Source of the DNA: Prevotella sp.
Lineage (GTDB): Bacteria; Bacteroidota; Bacteroidia; Bacteroidales; Bacteroidaceae
NCBI GenBank assembly: GCA_017651265.1
Contig: JAGCDO010000029.1
Location: 62,001 to 126,000 of the forward strand
Length of the DNA stretch: 64,000 nucleotides
Direction of reading: 5' to 3'
The notes below the pieces were generated by a model. That model saw only the letters and a program-made list of their open reading frames with translations. It was not told the origin of the DNA and did no database searches. Shown here in pieces: positions 51,999-60,171 of the stretch. A program made the translations under genes and the position numbers. Position 1 is the stretch's first letter. Every line of letters begins with the position of its first letter.

Positions 51999-52793
51999 AT
52001 GGAGAAATATATTCTTGACCTACAAGTTGTGGCCGTAGAGCATATACATGACAAGTATGTATTGCTGAAGCTCACCCAAGAGGCTCCCCTGCCCAAGATG
52101 TTCCCTGGACAGTTTGTTGAGGTACGCGTGGATGGGTCGCCCTCTACTTTCCTGCGCCGACCGATTTCCATCAATTTCGTGGATGAAACCCACAATCAGT
52201 TGTGGCTTTTGGTTGCTGTTGTTGGCGACGGCACCCGTCAGCTGTCACATTTGAAGGTAGGCAGTACACTGAACTGCGTACTCCCCTTGGGCAATACCTT
52301 CACCCTTCCTGACAATACCAAGGATGCTGGAACTGCCAACCCGCAGCGCGTACTGTTGGTAGGCGGCGGCGTGGGTGTGGCTCCCCTGTTGTACTACGGG
52401 AAATGGCTCAAGGAGCACGGTATGGAGCCTGCATTCCTATTAGGTGCCCGAACAGGTGGTGATCTGTTGCTGTTGGATGCTTTCAAACAGTATGGAAGCG
52501 TATATACAACAACCGAGGACGGCTCGGCTGGCGAGCGTGGCTTCGTTACGAACCACTCTATCCTCACGAAAGAACGCTTTGCGTGGATCAGTGCCTGTGG
52601 TCCTAAGCCGATGATGCAGGCAGTGGCACGTTATGCGAAACAGACTGAGACCAACTGTGAGGTGTCTCTGGAGAACCTGATGGCTTGTGGCTTAGGCGCC
52701 TGTTTGTGCTGTGTGGAAAAGACCGTTAGGGGAAATCTGTGTGTATGCAAGGATGGTCCTGTGTACAATATACAGGAGTTGCTTTGGTATTAG
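51999..52793 (+). CDS. pyrK: Dihydroorotate dehydrogenase B, electron-transfer subunit
   Basis: A 264-residue FAD and 2Fe-2S protein passing electrons from dihydroorotate to NAD. FLRRPISI is the FAD-binding segment, VLLVGGGVGVAPLLYYGKWL the nucleotide-binding loop, and ACGLGACLCCVEKTVRGNLC the cysteine cluster for the iron-sulphur centre. The start is ATG 51999, 8 bp after the -7 box. It is followed 26 bp later by pyrD; the two form the class 1B enzyme of pyrimidine synthesis. Confidence 0.93.
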   Translation: MEKYILDLQVVAVEHIHDKYVLLKLTQEAPLPKMFPGQFVEVRVDGSPSTFLRRPISINFVDETHNQLWLLVAVVGDGTRQLSHLKVGSTLNCVLPLGNTFTLPDNTKDAGTANPQRVLLVGGGVGVAPLLYYGKWLKEHGMEPAFLLGARTGGDLLLLDAFKQYGSVYTTTEDGSAGERGFVTNHSILTKERFAWISACGPKPMMQAVARYAKQTETNCEVSLENLMACGLGACLCCVEKTVRGNLCVCKDGPVYNIQELLWY

Positions 52794-52819
52794 TTATCAC
52801 GTAATAACGTCAATTAAAT

Positions 52820-53731
52820 ATGTCTGATTTAAGCGTAAAAATCCATTCCCTGCAGTTGAAGAACCCTGTGATGACTGCATCAGGAACCTTTGGCTACGGA
52901 CCCGAGTTTGCCGACTTCATTCCTTTGGACGGATTGGGTGGCATCATTGTGAAGGGTACTACCCTGCATCCACGTGAGGGTAATGACTACCCGCGTATGG
53001 TGGAGACAGCCTCTGGTATGCTGAACTGTGTAGGACTGCAGAATAAGGGTGTGGATTATTTCTGTGAGCATATCTATCCGGAGATTAAGGATGTCGACAC
53101 GAATATCATTGTAAACGTGAGTGGCTCGTCTCCTGATGACTATGCTGAATGTGCCGCTCGTGTAGATGCTCTGGAGAAGGTTCCCGCCATCGAACTGAAT
53201 ATCTCCTGTCCGAACGTGAAACAGGGCGGTATGGCCTTCGGTGTTACCTGCGAGGGGGCTGCCAGTGTGGTGAAAGCCGTCAGGAAGCGTTATCACAAGA
53301 CGCTCATCGTGAAACTGTCGCCTAATGTGACGAATATTGCTGAGATTGCTCAGGCGGTTGAGGCAGAGGGAGCAGATAGTGTATCTTTGATCAATACGCT
53401 GATGGGAATGGCCATCGATATCGAGAAACGCAAACCGAAACTGAGTATAGGTACCGGCGGATTGAGCGGTCCTGCTGTCAAGCCCGTGGCTTTGCGCATG
53501 GTGTGGCAGGTGGCCAAGGCCGTGAAGATACCTGTGATTGGTCTTGGTGGTATTATGACGGCTACTGATGCCATTGAGTTCTTGATGGCTGGTGCTACGG
53601 CGATAGAAATCGGTACTGCGAACTTCATCGATCCGGCTGTTACCATCAAGGTACGCGACGGGATAGATGACTGGCTCGACAGGCATGGATGTAAGAGTGT
53701 CCAGGAAATTATCGGGGTGTTAGATTACTAA
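52820..53731 (+). CDS. pyrD: Dihydroorotate dehydrogenase B, catalytic subunit
   Basis: A 303-residue FMN enzyme of the class 1B family. [16 protein letters not shown] at the N-terminus, [11 protein letters not shown] with the catalytic Cys typical of class 1, KLSPNVTNI, and [20 protein letters not shown] for phosphate binding of FMN. It works with PyrK. The stop codon lies inside the terminator stem. Confidence 0.95.
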   Translation: MSDLSVKIHSLQLKNPVMTASGTFGYGPEFADFIPLDGLGGIIVKGTTLHPREGNDYPRMVETASGMLNCVGLQNKGVDYFCEHIYPEIKDVDTNIIVNVSGSSPDDYAECAARVDALEKVPAIELNISCPNVKQGGMAFGVTCEGAASVVKAVRKRYHKTLIVKLSPNVTNIAEIAQAVEAEGADSVSLINTLMGMAIDIEKRKPKLSIGTGGLSGPAVKPVALRMVWQVAKAVKIPVIGLGGIMTATDAIEFLMAGATAIEIGTANFIDPAVTIKVRDGIDDWLDRHGCKSVQEIIGVLDY

Positions 53732-53742
53732 CACCTCTTTTT
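53717..53742 (+). terminator. Terminator of pyrK-pyrD overlapping the stop codon
   Basis: GTGTTAG (53717-53723) pairs with CTAACAC (53728-53734), loop ATTA, followed by CTC and seven T. The TAA stop (53729-53731) is part of the stem. Confidence 0.8.
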
Positions 53743-53769
53743 TTGTAGTTATGGTATGTTGGTAACGAC

Positions 53770-53799
53770 AAAAAAATCCCCCGGCCAAACAGCCGGGGG
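53770..53799 (-). terminator. Strong terminator on the minus strand
   Basis: On the minus strand CCCCCGGC pairs with GCCGGGGG (53778-53785 and 53792-53799 on the plus strand) around a six-base loop, followed by seven T. It ends the candidate small RNA and could also terminate aroC read-through. Confidence 0.85.
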
Positions 53800-53870
53800 T
53801 AACCAACACAAAAACTAAACTAGACTTAACTTGACAATAACGGGATTTTCACAAACCCTCAACGCTTTGT
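53770..53870 (-). ncRNA. Candidate small RNA of about 100 nt between aroC and pyrD
   Basis: A full promoter (53877-53907, minus strand) and a strong intrinsic terminator (53770-53799) enclose about 100 nt with no ORF, immediately downstream of aroC. The predicted 5' end is about 7 nt after the TATATTTG box. The sequence does not look like SRP RNA or tRNA. Seen: promoter and terminator; inferred: the RNA. Confidence 0.55.
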
Positions 53871-53876
53871 CGAGTG

Positions 53877-53907
53877 CAAATATACGAACTCTTTCTGAAA
53901 GTAGCAA
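53877..53907 (-). promoter_or_regulatory. Promoter of the candidate small RNA
   Basis: On the minus strand TTG (53905-53907) and TATATTTG (53877-53884), 20 bp apart. It starts 38 bp downstream of the aroC stop codon and has no gene in front of it. Confidence 0.65.
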
Positions 53908-53944
53908 GTATTTAATACATTTTTAACCAAAAACCCGTAAAAAT

Positions 53945-55015
53945 TTACACTTTTGTGGTCTTTTGGAACAAAAAACTATCAAGAATCACCATTGCTGCCA
54001 TCGATTCAACGATGGGAACGGCTCTTGGAAGGACACAAGGATCATGCCGTCCACGGGCCTTCAACGTTGTGGAGTTTCCATCAAGATCGACCGTTTGCTG
54101 TTCTTTCAGAATCGTTGCTACTGGTTTGAATGCTACTCGGAAATAGATATCCTGTCCGTTGCTGATACCTCCCTGAATGCCTCCGCTATGGTTGGTGGCG
54201 GTAGAGATGCTCTCACCAGGTACGAATAGATCGTTCTGCTGGCTTCCTCTGGTAAGTACGCAATCGAATCCTTCTCCATATTCGAATCCTTTTACTGCAT
54301 TGATGCTGAGCATGGCCATGCCCAACTGCGCGTGCAGCTTACCGAACTCAGGATCGCCCAGACCGGCAGGACAGTTTTTGATCACGCAGGTGATGGTTCC
54401 GCCAACGGTGTCGCCTTCTGCCTTCACCTCACTGATCAGTGCTTCCATTTGTTGGGCTTTCTCCTGGTCGGGACATCTCACGATATTCGACTCCGTCAGG
54501 GAGAGGTCGTATTTCCGATAATCCTTGTCGAGGGCGATGCTGCCTACCTGTGATGTATAGGCCTGTATGCTGACACCAAGTTGTTTGAGGGCCAGCTTGG
54601 CCAGCGCGCCAGCCACGCATCGGCTGATGGTGATACGCGCTGATGAACGACCGCCTCCACGATGGTCGCGAATACCATATTTATTATAATAGGTGTAATC
54701 AGCATGCGAAGGTCTGAACAGGCAACGCATGTTCTCATAGTCCTGCGAATGCTGGTTCTCGTTAAACACCACAAAACCAATGGGACAGCCCGTTGACTTC
54801 CCCTCGAAGACACCGCTCAGCAGTTCTACACGGTCGGCCTCATGACGGTCGGTGGTGATATGACTCTGTCCGGGGCGTCTCCTGTTCAGCTCCTGCTGGA
54901 TAAAGTCCATGTCGATATCTATACCGGCAGGAAAGCCGTCGATGACACCACCGATAGCCGGTCCATGACTCTCTCCAAACGTTGTCAGTCTAAAAATCCT
55001 TCCAAATGTATTCAC
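53945..55015 (-). CDS. aroC: Chorismate synthase
   Basis: A 356-residue enzyme making chorismate from 5-enolpyruvylshikimate 3-phosphate with reduced FMN. Signatures: [21 protein letters not shown] at the N-terminus, [20 protein letters not shown] in the middle (first 20 residues: [16 protein letters not shown]), and [17 protein letters not shown] near the end. Length is normal for the family. slyD lies upstream on the same strand, separated by a 76-bp spacer that contains heptamer units. Confidence 0.95.
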   Translation of the reverse strand: MNTFGRIFRLTTFGESHGPAIGGVIDGFPAGIDIDMDFIQQELNRRRPGQSHITTDRHEADRVELLSGVFEGKSTGCPIGFVVFNENQHSQDYENMRCLFRPSHADYTYYNKYGIRDHRGGGRSSARITISRCVAGALAKLALKQLGVSIQAYTSQVGSIALDKDYRKYDLSLTESNIVRCPDQEKAQQMEALISEVKAEGDTVGGTITCVIKNCPAGLGDPEFGKLHAQLGMAMLSINAVKGFEYGEGFDCVLTRGSQQNDLFVPGESISTATNHSGGIQGGISNGQDIYFRVAFKPVATILKEQQTVDLDGNSTTLKARGRHDPCVLPRAVPIVESMAAMVILDSFLFQKTTKV

Positions 55016-55069
55016 CTTCCAGTCTTAGTTATAACTTCGTTGAGTCTAGATTATTCTCTAGACTTATTA

Positions 55070-55090
55070 CTTATCACTTGTCACTTGTCG
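55070..55090 (+). repeat. Heptanucleotide tract between slyD and aroC
   Basis: Units CTTATCA, CTTGTCA, CTTGTCG, directly at the slyD stop. The same CTTRTYA type as the tract at 7484. Confidence 0.6.
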
Positions 55091-55091
55091 C

Positions 55092-55685
55092 TTAATGACA
55101 ATGTCCGCAGCCGCAGTCATCTCCATGATGATGGTGGTCGTGACCGCAATCACTTCCGCACTCATCACATCCGCATCCGCAACCCTCACCGCTCAAGCTG
55201 TTGATCAATGCCTGAATCTCTTCCTTGGTTGCCTCGCGGTTTTCCACGATATGTCCTTTGAAATGCAGTTCCTTACCTGCTAACGGATGGTTCAGGTCGA
55301 TCTTCACAAAGCTGTCTGTAATCTGCAGCACTTTGCCGAAGAGGCGCTGACCGTCTTCGTTCTGAAGGGGAAGGATAGCATCGACGAACACGTTATCGTG
55401 ATCGAAATGACCATTGATGGTGAAGATCTCTCTTTCCAGGTCCACTACGCGCTCGTCCTCGTAGTCGCCATAAGCCTGATCCTTTGAGAGCTTGAAATCA
55501 AACTCCCCGCCCTTTTCGATACCTATCACTTGTTTCTCAAAGTCATCAAGGGTGATTCCAAGACCGCTGATAAACTGGAATGGTCTGTCGTTGGTGGCCT
55601 CTTCTACGAACTCATTTTCGTCTCCGTTGGCAGCATACAGCGTGTATGCCACTTCCATGTACTTGTTCCTGTTTCTTTCTTCCAT
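55092..55685 (-). CDS. slyD: FKBP-type peptidyl-prolyl isomerase, SlyD-like
   Basis: A 197-residue cytoplasmic prolyl isomerase and chaperone. FISGLGITLDDFEKQVIGIEKG is the FKBP active-site region, split around the insert-in-flap domain (about 70-125, HFDHDNVFVDAILP), and DLNHPLAGKELHFKG closes the FKBP fold. The last about 30 residues are a Cys/His-rich metal-binding tail (GCGCGCDECGSDCGHDHHHH type), as in nickel-binding SlyD. The start is ATG 55685, behind a TAATTTTG box (55710-55717); ATG 55658 is also possible. Confidence 0.9.
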   Translation of the reverse strand: MEERNRNKYMEVAYTLYAANGDENEFVEEATNDRPFQFISGLGITLDDFEKQVIGIEKGGEFDFKLSKDQAYGDYEDERVVDLEREIFTINGHFDHDNVFVDAILPLQNEDGQRLFGKVLQITDSFVKIDLNHPLAGKELHFKGHIVENREATKEEIQALINSLSGEGCGCGCDECGSDCGHDHHHHGDDCGCGHCH

Positions 55686-55709
55686 AATCTTATTATTGAT
55701 TTTCTCCTG

Positions 55710-55717
55710 CAAAATTA
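55710..55717 (-). promoter_or_regulatory. -7 element of slyD
   Basis: TAATTTTG on the minus strand, 24 bp before the ATG at 55685. The candidate -33 TTG is 24 bp away, slightly long. Confidence 0.45.
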
Positions 55718-55797
55718 CTAAAAAGTTTTCTTAATCTATATCAAAACCGTTGATTTACGTCAAAAAAGTGGACTGTTTGCGCAAACAGCTGGTATTT

Positions 55798-55832
55798 TTT
55801 GATGAACGGATGAAAAAAACGCTATACCTTTG
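55798..55832 (+). promoter_or_regulatory. Promoter of the small secreted protein gene
   Basis: TTTG 55798-55801 and TACCTTTG 55825-55832, 23 bp apart. The leader starts with an AGCACC/GGTGCT hairpin with a GAGAT loop, similar in design to the leader of the 32-codon ORF at 11730. Confidence 0.6.
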
Positions 55833-55904
55833 CACCCGACAAAAGCACCGAGATGGTGCTACAGGATAACATTATTAAGGATAACAAAAAAGAAAGGAAA
55901 GAAA

Positions 55905-56267
55905 ATGAAAAGATTGTTTTTAACCGTTGTAGCTGTGCTGAGCATGACTATGACATTCGCAGAGGATGAGAATCTGAACAAGGTAGAGAACGTAGACGCT
56001 TACAGAATGGAAGTGAACTACCACCGACTGGGTGAGGCCCTCAACCTGTCAAGCGACCAGATGGAGGCTGTACAGAGCATTCACGATGCTTTCTGTGTAG
56101 ATATGATGAGTATCGCAGCTGCCAACCAGTCTTCTCGCAAGGCTATGCTGAAGAACGCCATCGACAAGGAACTGCGCTTCATGCGAATCGTTCTTGATGA
56201 CAAGCAGTACAAGAAGTTCCTTCTGTTACTGAACGTCACGCTGAACAACCGTGGTTTGAATGCATAA
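55905..56267 (+). CDS. Small secreted helical protein
   Basis: A 120-residue protein with a signal peptide (MKRLFLTVVAVLSMTMTFAE). The mature part is predominantly helical (ALNLSSDQMEAVQSIHDAFC, AAANQSSRKAMLKNAIDKEL, LDDKQYKKFLLLLNVTLNNR). The layout recalls Spy/CpxP-type periplasmic proteins, where an LSxxQ-like motif recurs, but I cannot claim homology. Start ATG 55905 has the purine-rich AGAAAGGAAAGAAA box. Own promoter; function unknown. Confidence 0.7.
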   Translation: MKRLFLTVVAVLSMTMTFAEDENLNKVENVDAYRMEVNYHRLGEALNLSSDQMEAVQSIHDAFCVDMMSIAAANQSSRKAMLKNAIDKELRFMRIVLDDKQYKKFLLLLNVTLNNRGLNA

Positions 56268-56269
56268 AA

Positions 56270-56290
56270 GGTAATAAGTAATAAGTTGAG
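56270..56290 (+). repeat. Short heptanucleotide tract after the small secreted protein gene
   Basis: Units GGTAATA, AGTAATA, AGTTGAG directly after the stop codon. The last unit belongs to the AGTTGAN group seen elsewhere. Confidence 0.5.
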
Positions 56291-56437
56291 AATTTGCTGC
56301 CGCACAGGTAATTGGTGAAACGTTACATGAACCAATGCCATAGCGGTAGCAAATTTTTTTGTTTTTCCCTTTCCTCTTTCACTTTTCCCCTTAATTGCTT
56401 TGCCGTTTCGATTTTTTTCATTTATTTTGCACGTAGA

Positions 56438-58639
56438 ATGAAAAGAATCTGTTTCATTATCATACTCAGCTGTTTGAGTGTCATGACGGTCATGGCACAA
56501 AGAGCAGATTACAGTAAGATGTCGTCGATGGTGCGCCGAGCTGCCATGGAGCATAAGGACACGCGCCGTCTGGCTCCATCGCGCAATCACCGTTCTTCAT
56601 CCATTTGTGCTTTTGTGAGAATCAACGAGGATGCCGATCAGGTGCTACAAGAGAATCATTGTCTGAAGTTAGCACAGTTCGGTAATATCTATATTGCCAG
56701 TATTCCGCTGAGTCGCTTGGCCAGTCTGTCGATGAACAAGCATGTGACTCGTATAGAGGCCGGGCAGCGTGGAACGGCTCTGATGGACACCACGCACATT
56801 ATCCAGCGTATCGATCCTTTGTACGAGGGAACGAACCTTCCGCAGGCCTATACAGGAAAAGGTGTCATCATGGGTGTGCAGGATATTGGTTTCGATTTGA
56901 CGCATCCGAACTTCTACGATACGAAGATGGAGAACTACCGTATCAAGCGTTTCTGGGATCAACTCTCAGTGGATACAGCCTACAGCGACTTGTATGTTGG
57001 AGCCGACTACACCACTCAGGAGGAGATTCTTGCCTATGCCCATTCCCGTGATGGCTTGAAGCAAGGTCATGGAACCCATACGTTAGGCATTGCCGCTGGT
57101 TCTGGTTACGACACCCCTTTCCGTGGCGTGGCTTTCGAGAGCGATATCTGTTTGGTGAGCAATACCGTGGAGTCTGACAAGGAGTTTATCGATTCCGTGG
57201 ACTATTACAAATACACTTCTGCTACCGATGCCTTGGGCTTTAAGTATATTCTCGACTATGCCGAGAGAGAAGGGAAACCTTGTGTCGTGTCCTACAGCGA
57301 AGGGGCGCATCAGGATTTCTATGGCGACGACCAACTGATGTACGAAGTGTTGGACAGTCTTTCGGGACCTGGTCGTATCATCGTTGCTTCGGCAGGAAAT
57401 GAAGGACATTTCAATTCGTATTTCCATAAATCTGCTGACGAGGAGTCGCAGGGTACCTTCCTGAACCGCTACGAAAAGACCTTCTATTTCATGGTCGTAG
57501 CTGACGGTCCTATGGACTTGCGTTTCATTTCGTATGCCAGCAAGACCAGGGGTGACACGCTCGTTGTTCCTTCACAGCGTATTCTTGAAGCACCCGACTC
57601 GGTGCTTCGCGATACCGTGGATCTGCTGAGCCAGAAGCACTATTTCGCCTTTGGCGCCTATCCTTCCAGCTTTGATGAATCCCACATGGTATATGAGGTG
57701 GCCATCAAGACCACGAAACGGTTTGGCTACTCAGGTTATTTCCTGTCGGCTGAGATTGTGGGCGAAGGGGTGGAAGCAGATTTCTATACTGTCGCCGGAT
57801 CCATTCAGTCGAAACCGTCGTATAACCCCAACCTGACAAGTGGTGACAATTCGCACTGTATCTATTCACCAGGCAGTGCGCCCGCTGTGATCTGTGTGGG
57901 AGCCACTGCCTATCGCACAGGCCTGTACAACCATGAGGGAAAACATGTGGTAAGCAACTGGGGAGAGAACGGCGAGGTAGCCGGCTATTCCAGCGTCGGA
58001 CCTACGGCTGATGGTCGTATCAAGCCTGATGTGTTGGCCAACGGCACGAATGTGGTTTCGTCGTACAGTAGTTTCTACCGTGAGGAGCATCCTACGGAAA
58101 CTACTTGGGACATTGCCTATAGTGATTTCAACGATCGCCGTTATCCTTGGCACGCCGATCTTGGTACGTCGATGTCCACACCCATTGTCAGTGGTATCAT
58201 AGCCCTGTGGCTGGAGGCTTGTCCGAACCTTACTGCTGATGATGTCAAAGATGTGTTTGCCAAGACCTGCATCCGTCACGACCCTTCGTTGGAGTATCCT
58301 AACAACAGTTATGGCTGGGGAGAGATAGATGCCTATAGAGGACTGCTGTACTTACTGGGATTGGATGGCATCGAGGAGATTACACAGGAACAGCCGCAAC
58401 GTGTCGGCATTGCCATGAAGGATCAGCAGATTGACTTTACCTTTGCCGAGCCCCTGCAGGAATCGGTTACCGTATCTATTTTCACCACCGCAGGAATCAA
58501 GGTGCAGAATCTCTCACTTCCTCAGGGTGTCACACAGTCATCCGTCAATATCAGTTCACATCCCACAGGTGTCTATGCCGTTCAACTGCATAGTCGGCAG
58601 CCGGGAATCACAGGCTCTGTATTGATCAGGAAACAATAG
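56438..58639 (+). CDS. Secreted S8 subtilisin-like serine protease with a T9SS-type tail
   Basis: A 733-residue protease (signal peptide ending SVMTVMAQ). Catalytic triad: D149 in GVQDIGFDLTHP, H211 in GHGTHTLGIAAG, S578 in LGTSMSTPIVSG; N321 in ASAGNEGH is the oxyanion residue. A roughly 170-residue insertion lies between Asn and Ser (jelly-roll-like). The C-terminus (VTVSIFTTAGIKVQNLSL, THPTGVYAVQL-like, LIRKQ) resembles the Por secretion-system sorting domain, so it is probably exported through the type IX system. Start ATG 56438 follows a TATTTTG box; the longer frame from 56312 lacks a signal peptide at its N-terminus. Confidence 0.9.
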   Translation: MKRICFIIILSCLSVMTVMAQRADYSKMSSMVRRAAMEHKDTRRLAPSRNHRSSSICAFVRINEDADQVLQENHCLKLAQFGNIYIASIPLSRLASLSMNKHVTRIEAGQRGTALMDTTHIIQRIDPLYEGTNLPQAYTGKGVIMGVQDIGFDLTHPNFYDTKMENYRIKRFWDQLSVDTAYSDLYVGADYTTQEEILAYAHSRDGLKQGHGTHTLGIAAGSGYDTPFRGVAFESDICLVSNTVESDKEFIDSVDYYKYTSATDALGFKYILDYAEREGKPCVVSYSEGAHQDFYGDDQLMYEVLDSLSGPGRIIVASAGNEGHFNSYFHKSADEESQGTFLNRYEKTFYFMVVADGPMDLRFISYASKTRGDTLVVPSQRILEAPDSVLRDTVDLLSQKHYFAFGAYPSSFDESHMVYEVAIKTTKRFGYSGYFLSAEIVGEGVEADFYTVAGSIQSKPSYNPNLTSGDNSHCIYSPGSAPAVICVGATAYRTGLYNHEGKHVVSNWGENGEVAGYSSVGPTADGRIKPDVLANGTNVVSSYSSFYREEHPTETTWDIAYSDFNDRRYPWHADLGTSMSTPIVSGIIALWLEACPNLTADDVKDVFAKTCIRHDPSLEYPNNSYGWGEIDAYRGLLYLLGLDGIEEITQEQPQRVGIAMKDQQIDFTFAEPLQESVTVSIFTTAGIKVQNLSLPQGVTQSSVNISSHPTGVYAVQLHSRQPGITGSVLIRKQ

Positions 58640-58663
58640 CAATTATTTAACCATTCAAACTAT

Positions 58664-59551
58664 ATGATCATGAATAAAGTAAAGTTTATTTTGATGGCCA
58701 TCGTAGCTTCGGTATTGGTATCTTGCGGTACCACCAGTACGGTGCCTGTCACAGGAAGAAAACACAAGTTGAGCGTGACAGATGAGTATATGCTCAGTCT
58801 TAGTTCACAGCAGTATGCACAGTATATGAAGCAGGCCAAGCCTTCCACCAACGCCACGAACACAGCTCTGGTGAAAAAGGTTGGTCAGCGTTTGGCAACA
58901 GCCGTAGAGAACTACTTGAGAACCAATGGCTTTGCTCATGAGGTGAATAACTTCGCTTGGGAGTTCAACCTCGTAGCCGACAATCAGGTGAACGCATTCT
59001 GTATGCCTGGTGGAAAGATCGTGGTGTATGAGGGTTTGCTTCCCGTGACGCAGAACGAAGCCTCATTGGCCATCGTGCTCGGTCATGAGATTGCTCACGC
59101 TGTGGCTAAGCACTCTGCTGAGCAGATGACAAAGTCGAGCAACTCCAGTACGCTGATACAGCTGGGTGGTGCCATTGCATCAGCCATGGGTGTAGGAGAG
59201 ACGGCAACACAATTAGGTACCGCCGTGGCTACCCAAGGACTGTCACTGCTGAGTCTGAAATACTCGCGTGATAACGAGAGTGAGGCCGATTACATGGGAC
59301 TCGTCTTTGCCGCTTTGGCAGGTTATGACCCACAGGTGGCCATCTCGTTCTGGCAGCGTATGGCTGCAGGCAACTCCAGTCAGACCGCCACATGGATGAG
59401 CAGTCACCCGTCTGACGAGAAGCGTATTGCCGATATCCAGAAGCACATGCCTGAGGCACTGGCTTATTACAAAGCTGCTGGTGGAACGCCAACATCAACC
59501 ACCACCACCAAGACCATCAAGGCCTCGTCGCTGACGAAGAAAAAGAAGTAA
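58664..59551 (+). CDS. M48-family metalloprotease lipoprotein
   Basis: A 295-residue lipoprotein (lipobox VLVSC near residue 21) of the M48/BepA-LoiP group. VLGHEIAHAVAKH provides the zinc-binding HEXXH and ESEADYMGL the third ligand; VNAFCMPGGKIVVYEGLL precedes them as in the family. A Thr-rich, lysine-ending tail follows (STTTTKTI ... KKKK). Probably degrades misassembled outer-membrane proteins in the periplasm. It lies 24 bp after the subtilase gene, possibly the same operon. ATG 58670 is an equally likely start. Confidence 0.9.
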   Translation: MIMNKVKFILMAIVASVLVSCGTTSTVPVTGRKHKLSVTDEYMLSLSSQQYAQYMKQAKPSTNATNTALVKKVGQRLATAVENYLRTNGFAHEVNNFAWEFNLVADNQVNAFCMPGGKIVVYEGLLPVTQNEASLAIVLGHEIAHAVAKHSAEQMTKSSNSSTLIQLGGAIASAMGVGETATQLGTAVATQGLSLLSLKYSRDNESEADYMGLVFAALAGYDPQVAISFWQRMAAGNSSQTATWMSSHPSDEKRIADIQKHMPEALAYYKAAGGTPTSTTTTKTIKASSLTKKKK

Positions 59552-59577
59552 TGAAGAGAATAAGGTAGGGGAGCGCT

Positions 59578-60039
59578 ATGGGTTTCATCCGTCTCCTGAT
59601 TTCACCGCCCCGTCCCTCAGTACTGACGGACATGCCGGCCTCGGTGAACCGTTTTCTGTGCAGGAAGGGCTATACGGCCATTACGCTGTTCGGTCGACTC
59701 TTCACACGGGAGGAGGCTTCGGCTGCTCATCTGAACAAGAAATACGACGCGCTGAAGAACCATGAGATGATTCATCTTCGACAGGCACAGGACACGGGAA
59801 ACTCTTGGTATCGTTTCTACTGGCTGTATATATGGTACTCGTTCAAGGCCTTGCGCTATTGGCGAAAGCAACGCCAGGCAGCCTATTACCTGAATCCCTT
59901 CGAGATGGAGGCGTATTTTCATATGTATGACCTCCATTATCTGGAATCTACAGAAGGAAAAGCTACTGAATGGCGGAAGTTTGCCAAGATGTCGTTAGCG
60001 GCACGATTGCGTTATATCCGGAAGAATAACATCGTATAA
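59578..60039 (+). CDS. Small protein with an HEMIH zincin-like motif
   Basis: A 153-residue protein, not recognised as a named family. NHEMIHLRQ (about 61-69) is an HEXXH motif, and LNPFEMEAY about 40 residues later offers a Glu as third ligand; a hydrophobic aromatic segment (SWYRFYWLYIWYSF) lies between. This is the layout of minimal gluzincins. There is no signal peptide. It follows the M48 gene by 26 bp and may be co-transcribed. Confidence 0.65.
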   Translation: MGFIRLLISPPRPSVLTDMPASVNRFLCRKGYTAITLFGRLFTREEASAAHLNKKYDALKNHEMIHLRQAQDTGNSWYRFYWLYIWYSFKALRYWRKQRQAAYYLNPFEMEAYFHMYDLHYLESTEGKATEWRKFAKMSLAARLRYIRKNNIV

Positions 60040-60123
60040 ACAGGCGTTTTTCCTGAAGAAATAGCCAGTTTGCGAACTTTTGCAAACCGTTCAGACGTTT
60101 GAGAATTATTGCGAACCCGTTTC

Positions 60124-60155
60124 TTTGGCGGGTTCGTTTTTTTGTTTTATATTTG
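60124..60155 (+). promoter_or_regulatory. Promoter of the membrane-tethered HTH gene
   Basis: TTTG 60124-60127 and TATATTTG 60148-60155, 20 bp apart. The ATG at 60160 would be almost leaderless, so 60172 or 60175 is preferred. Confidence 0.7.
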
Positions 60156-60171
60156 CACTATGATTCAGAAC

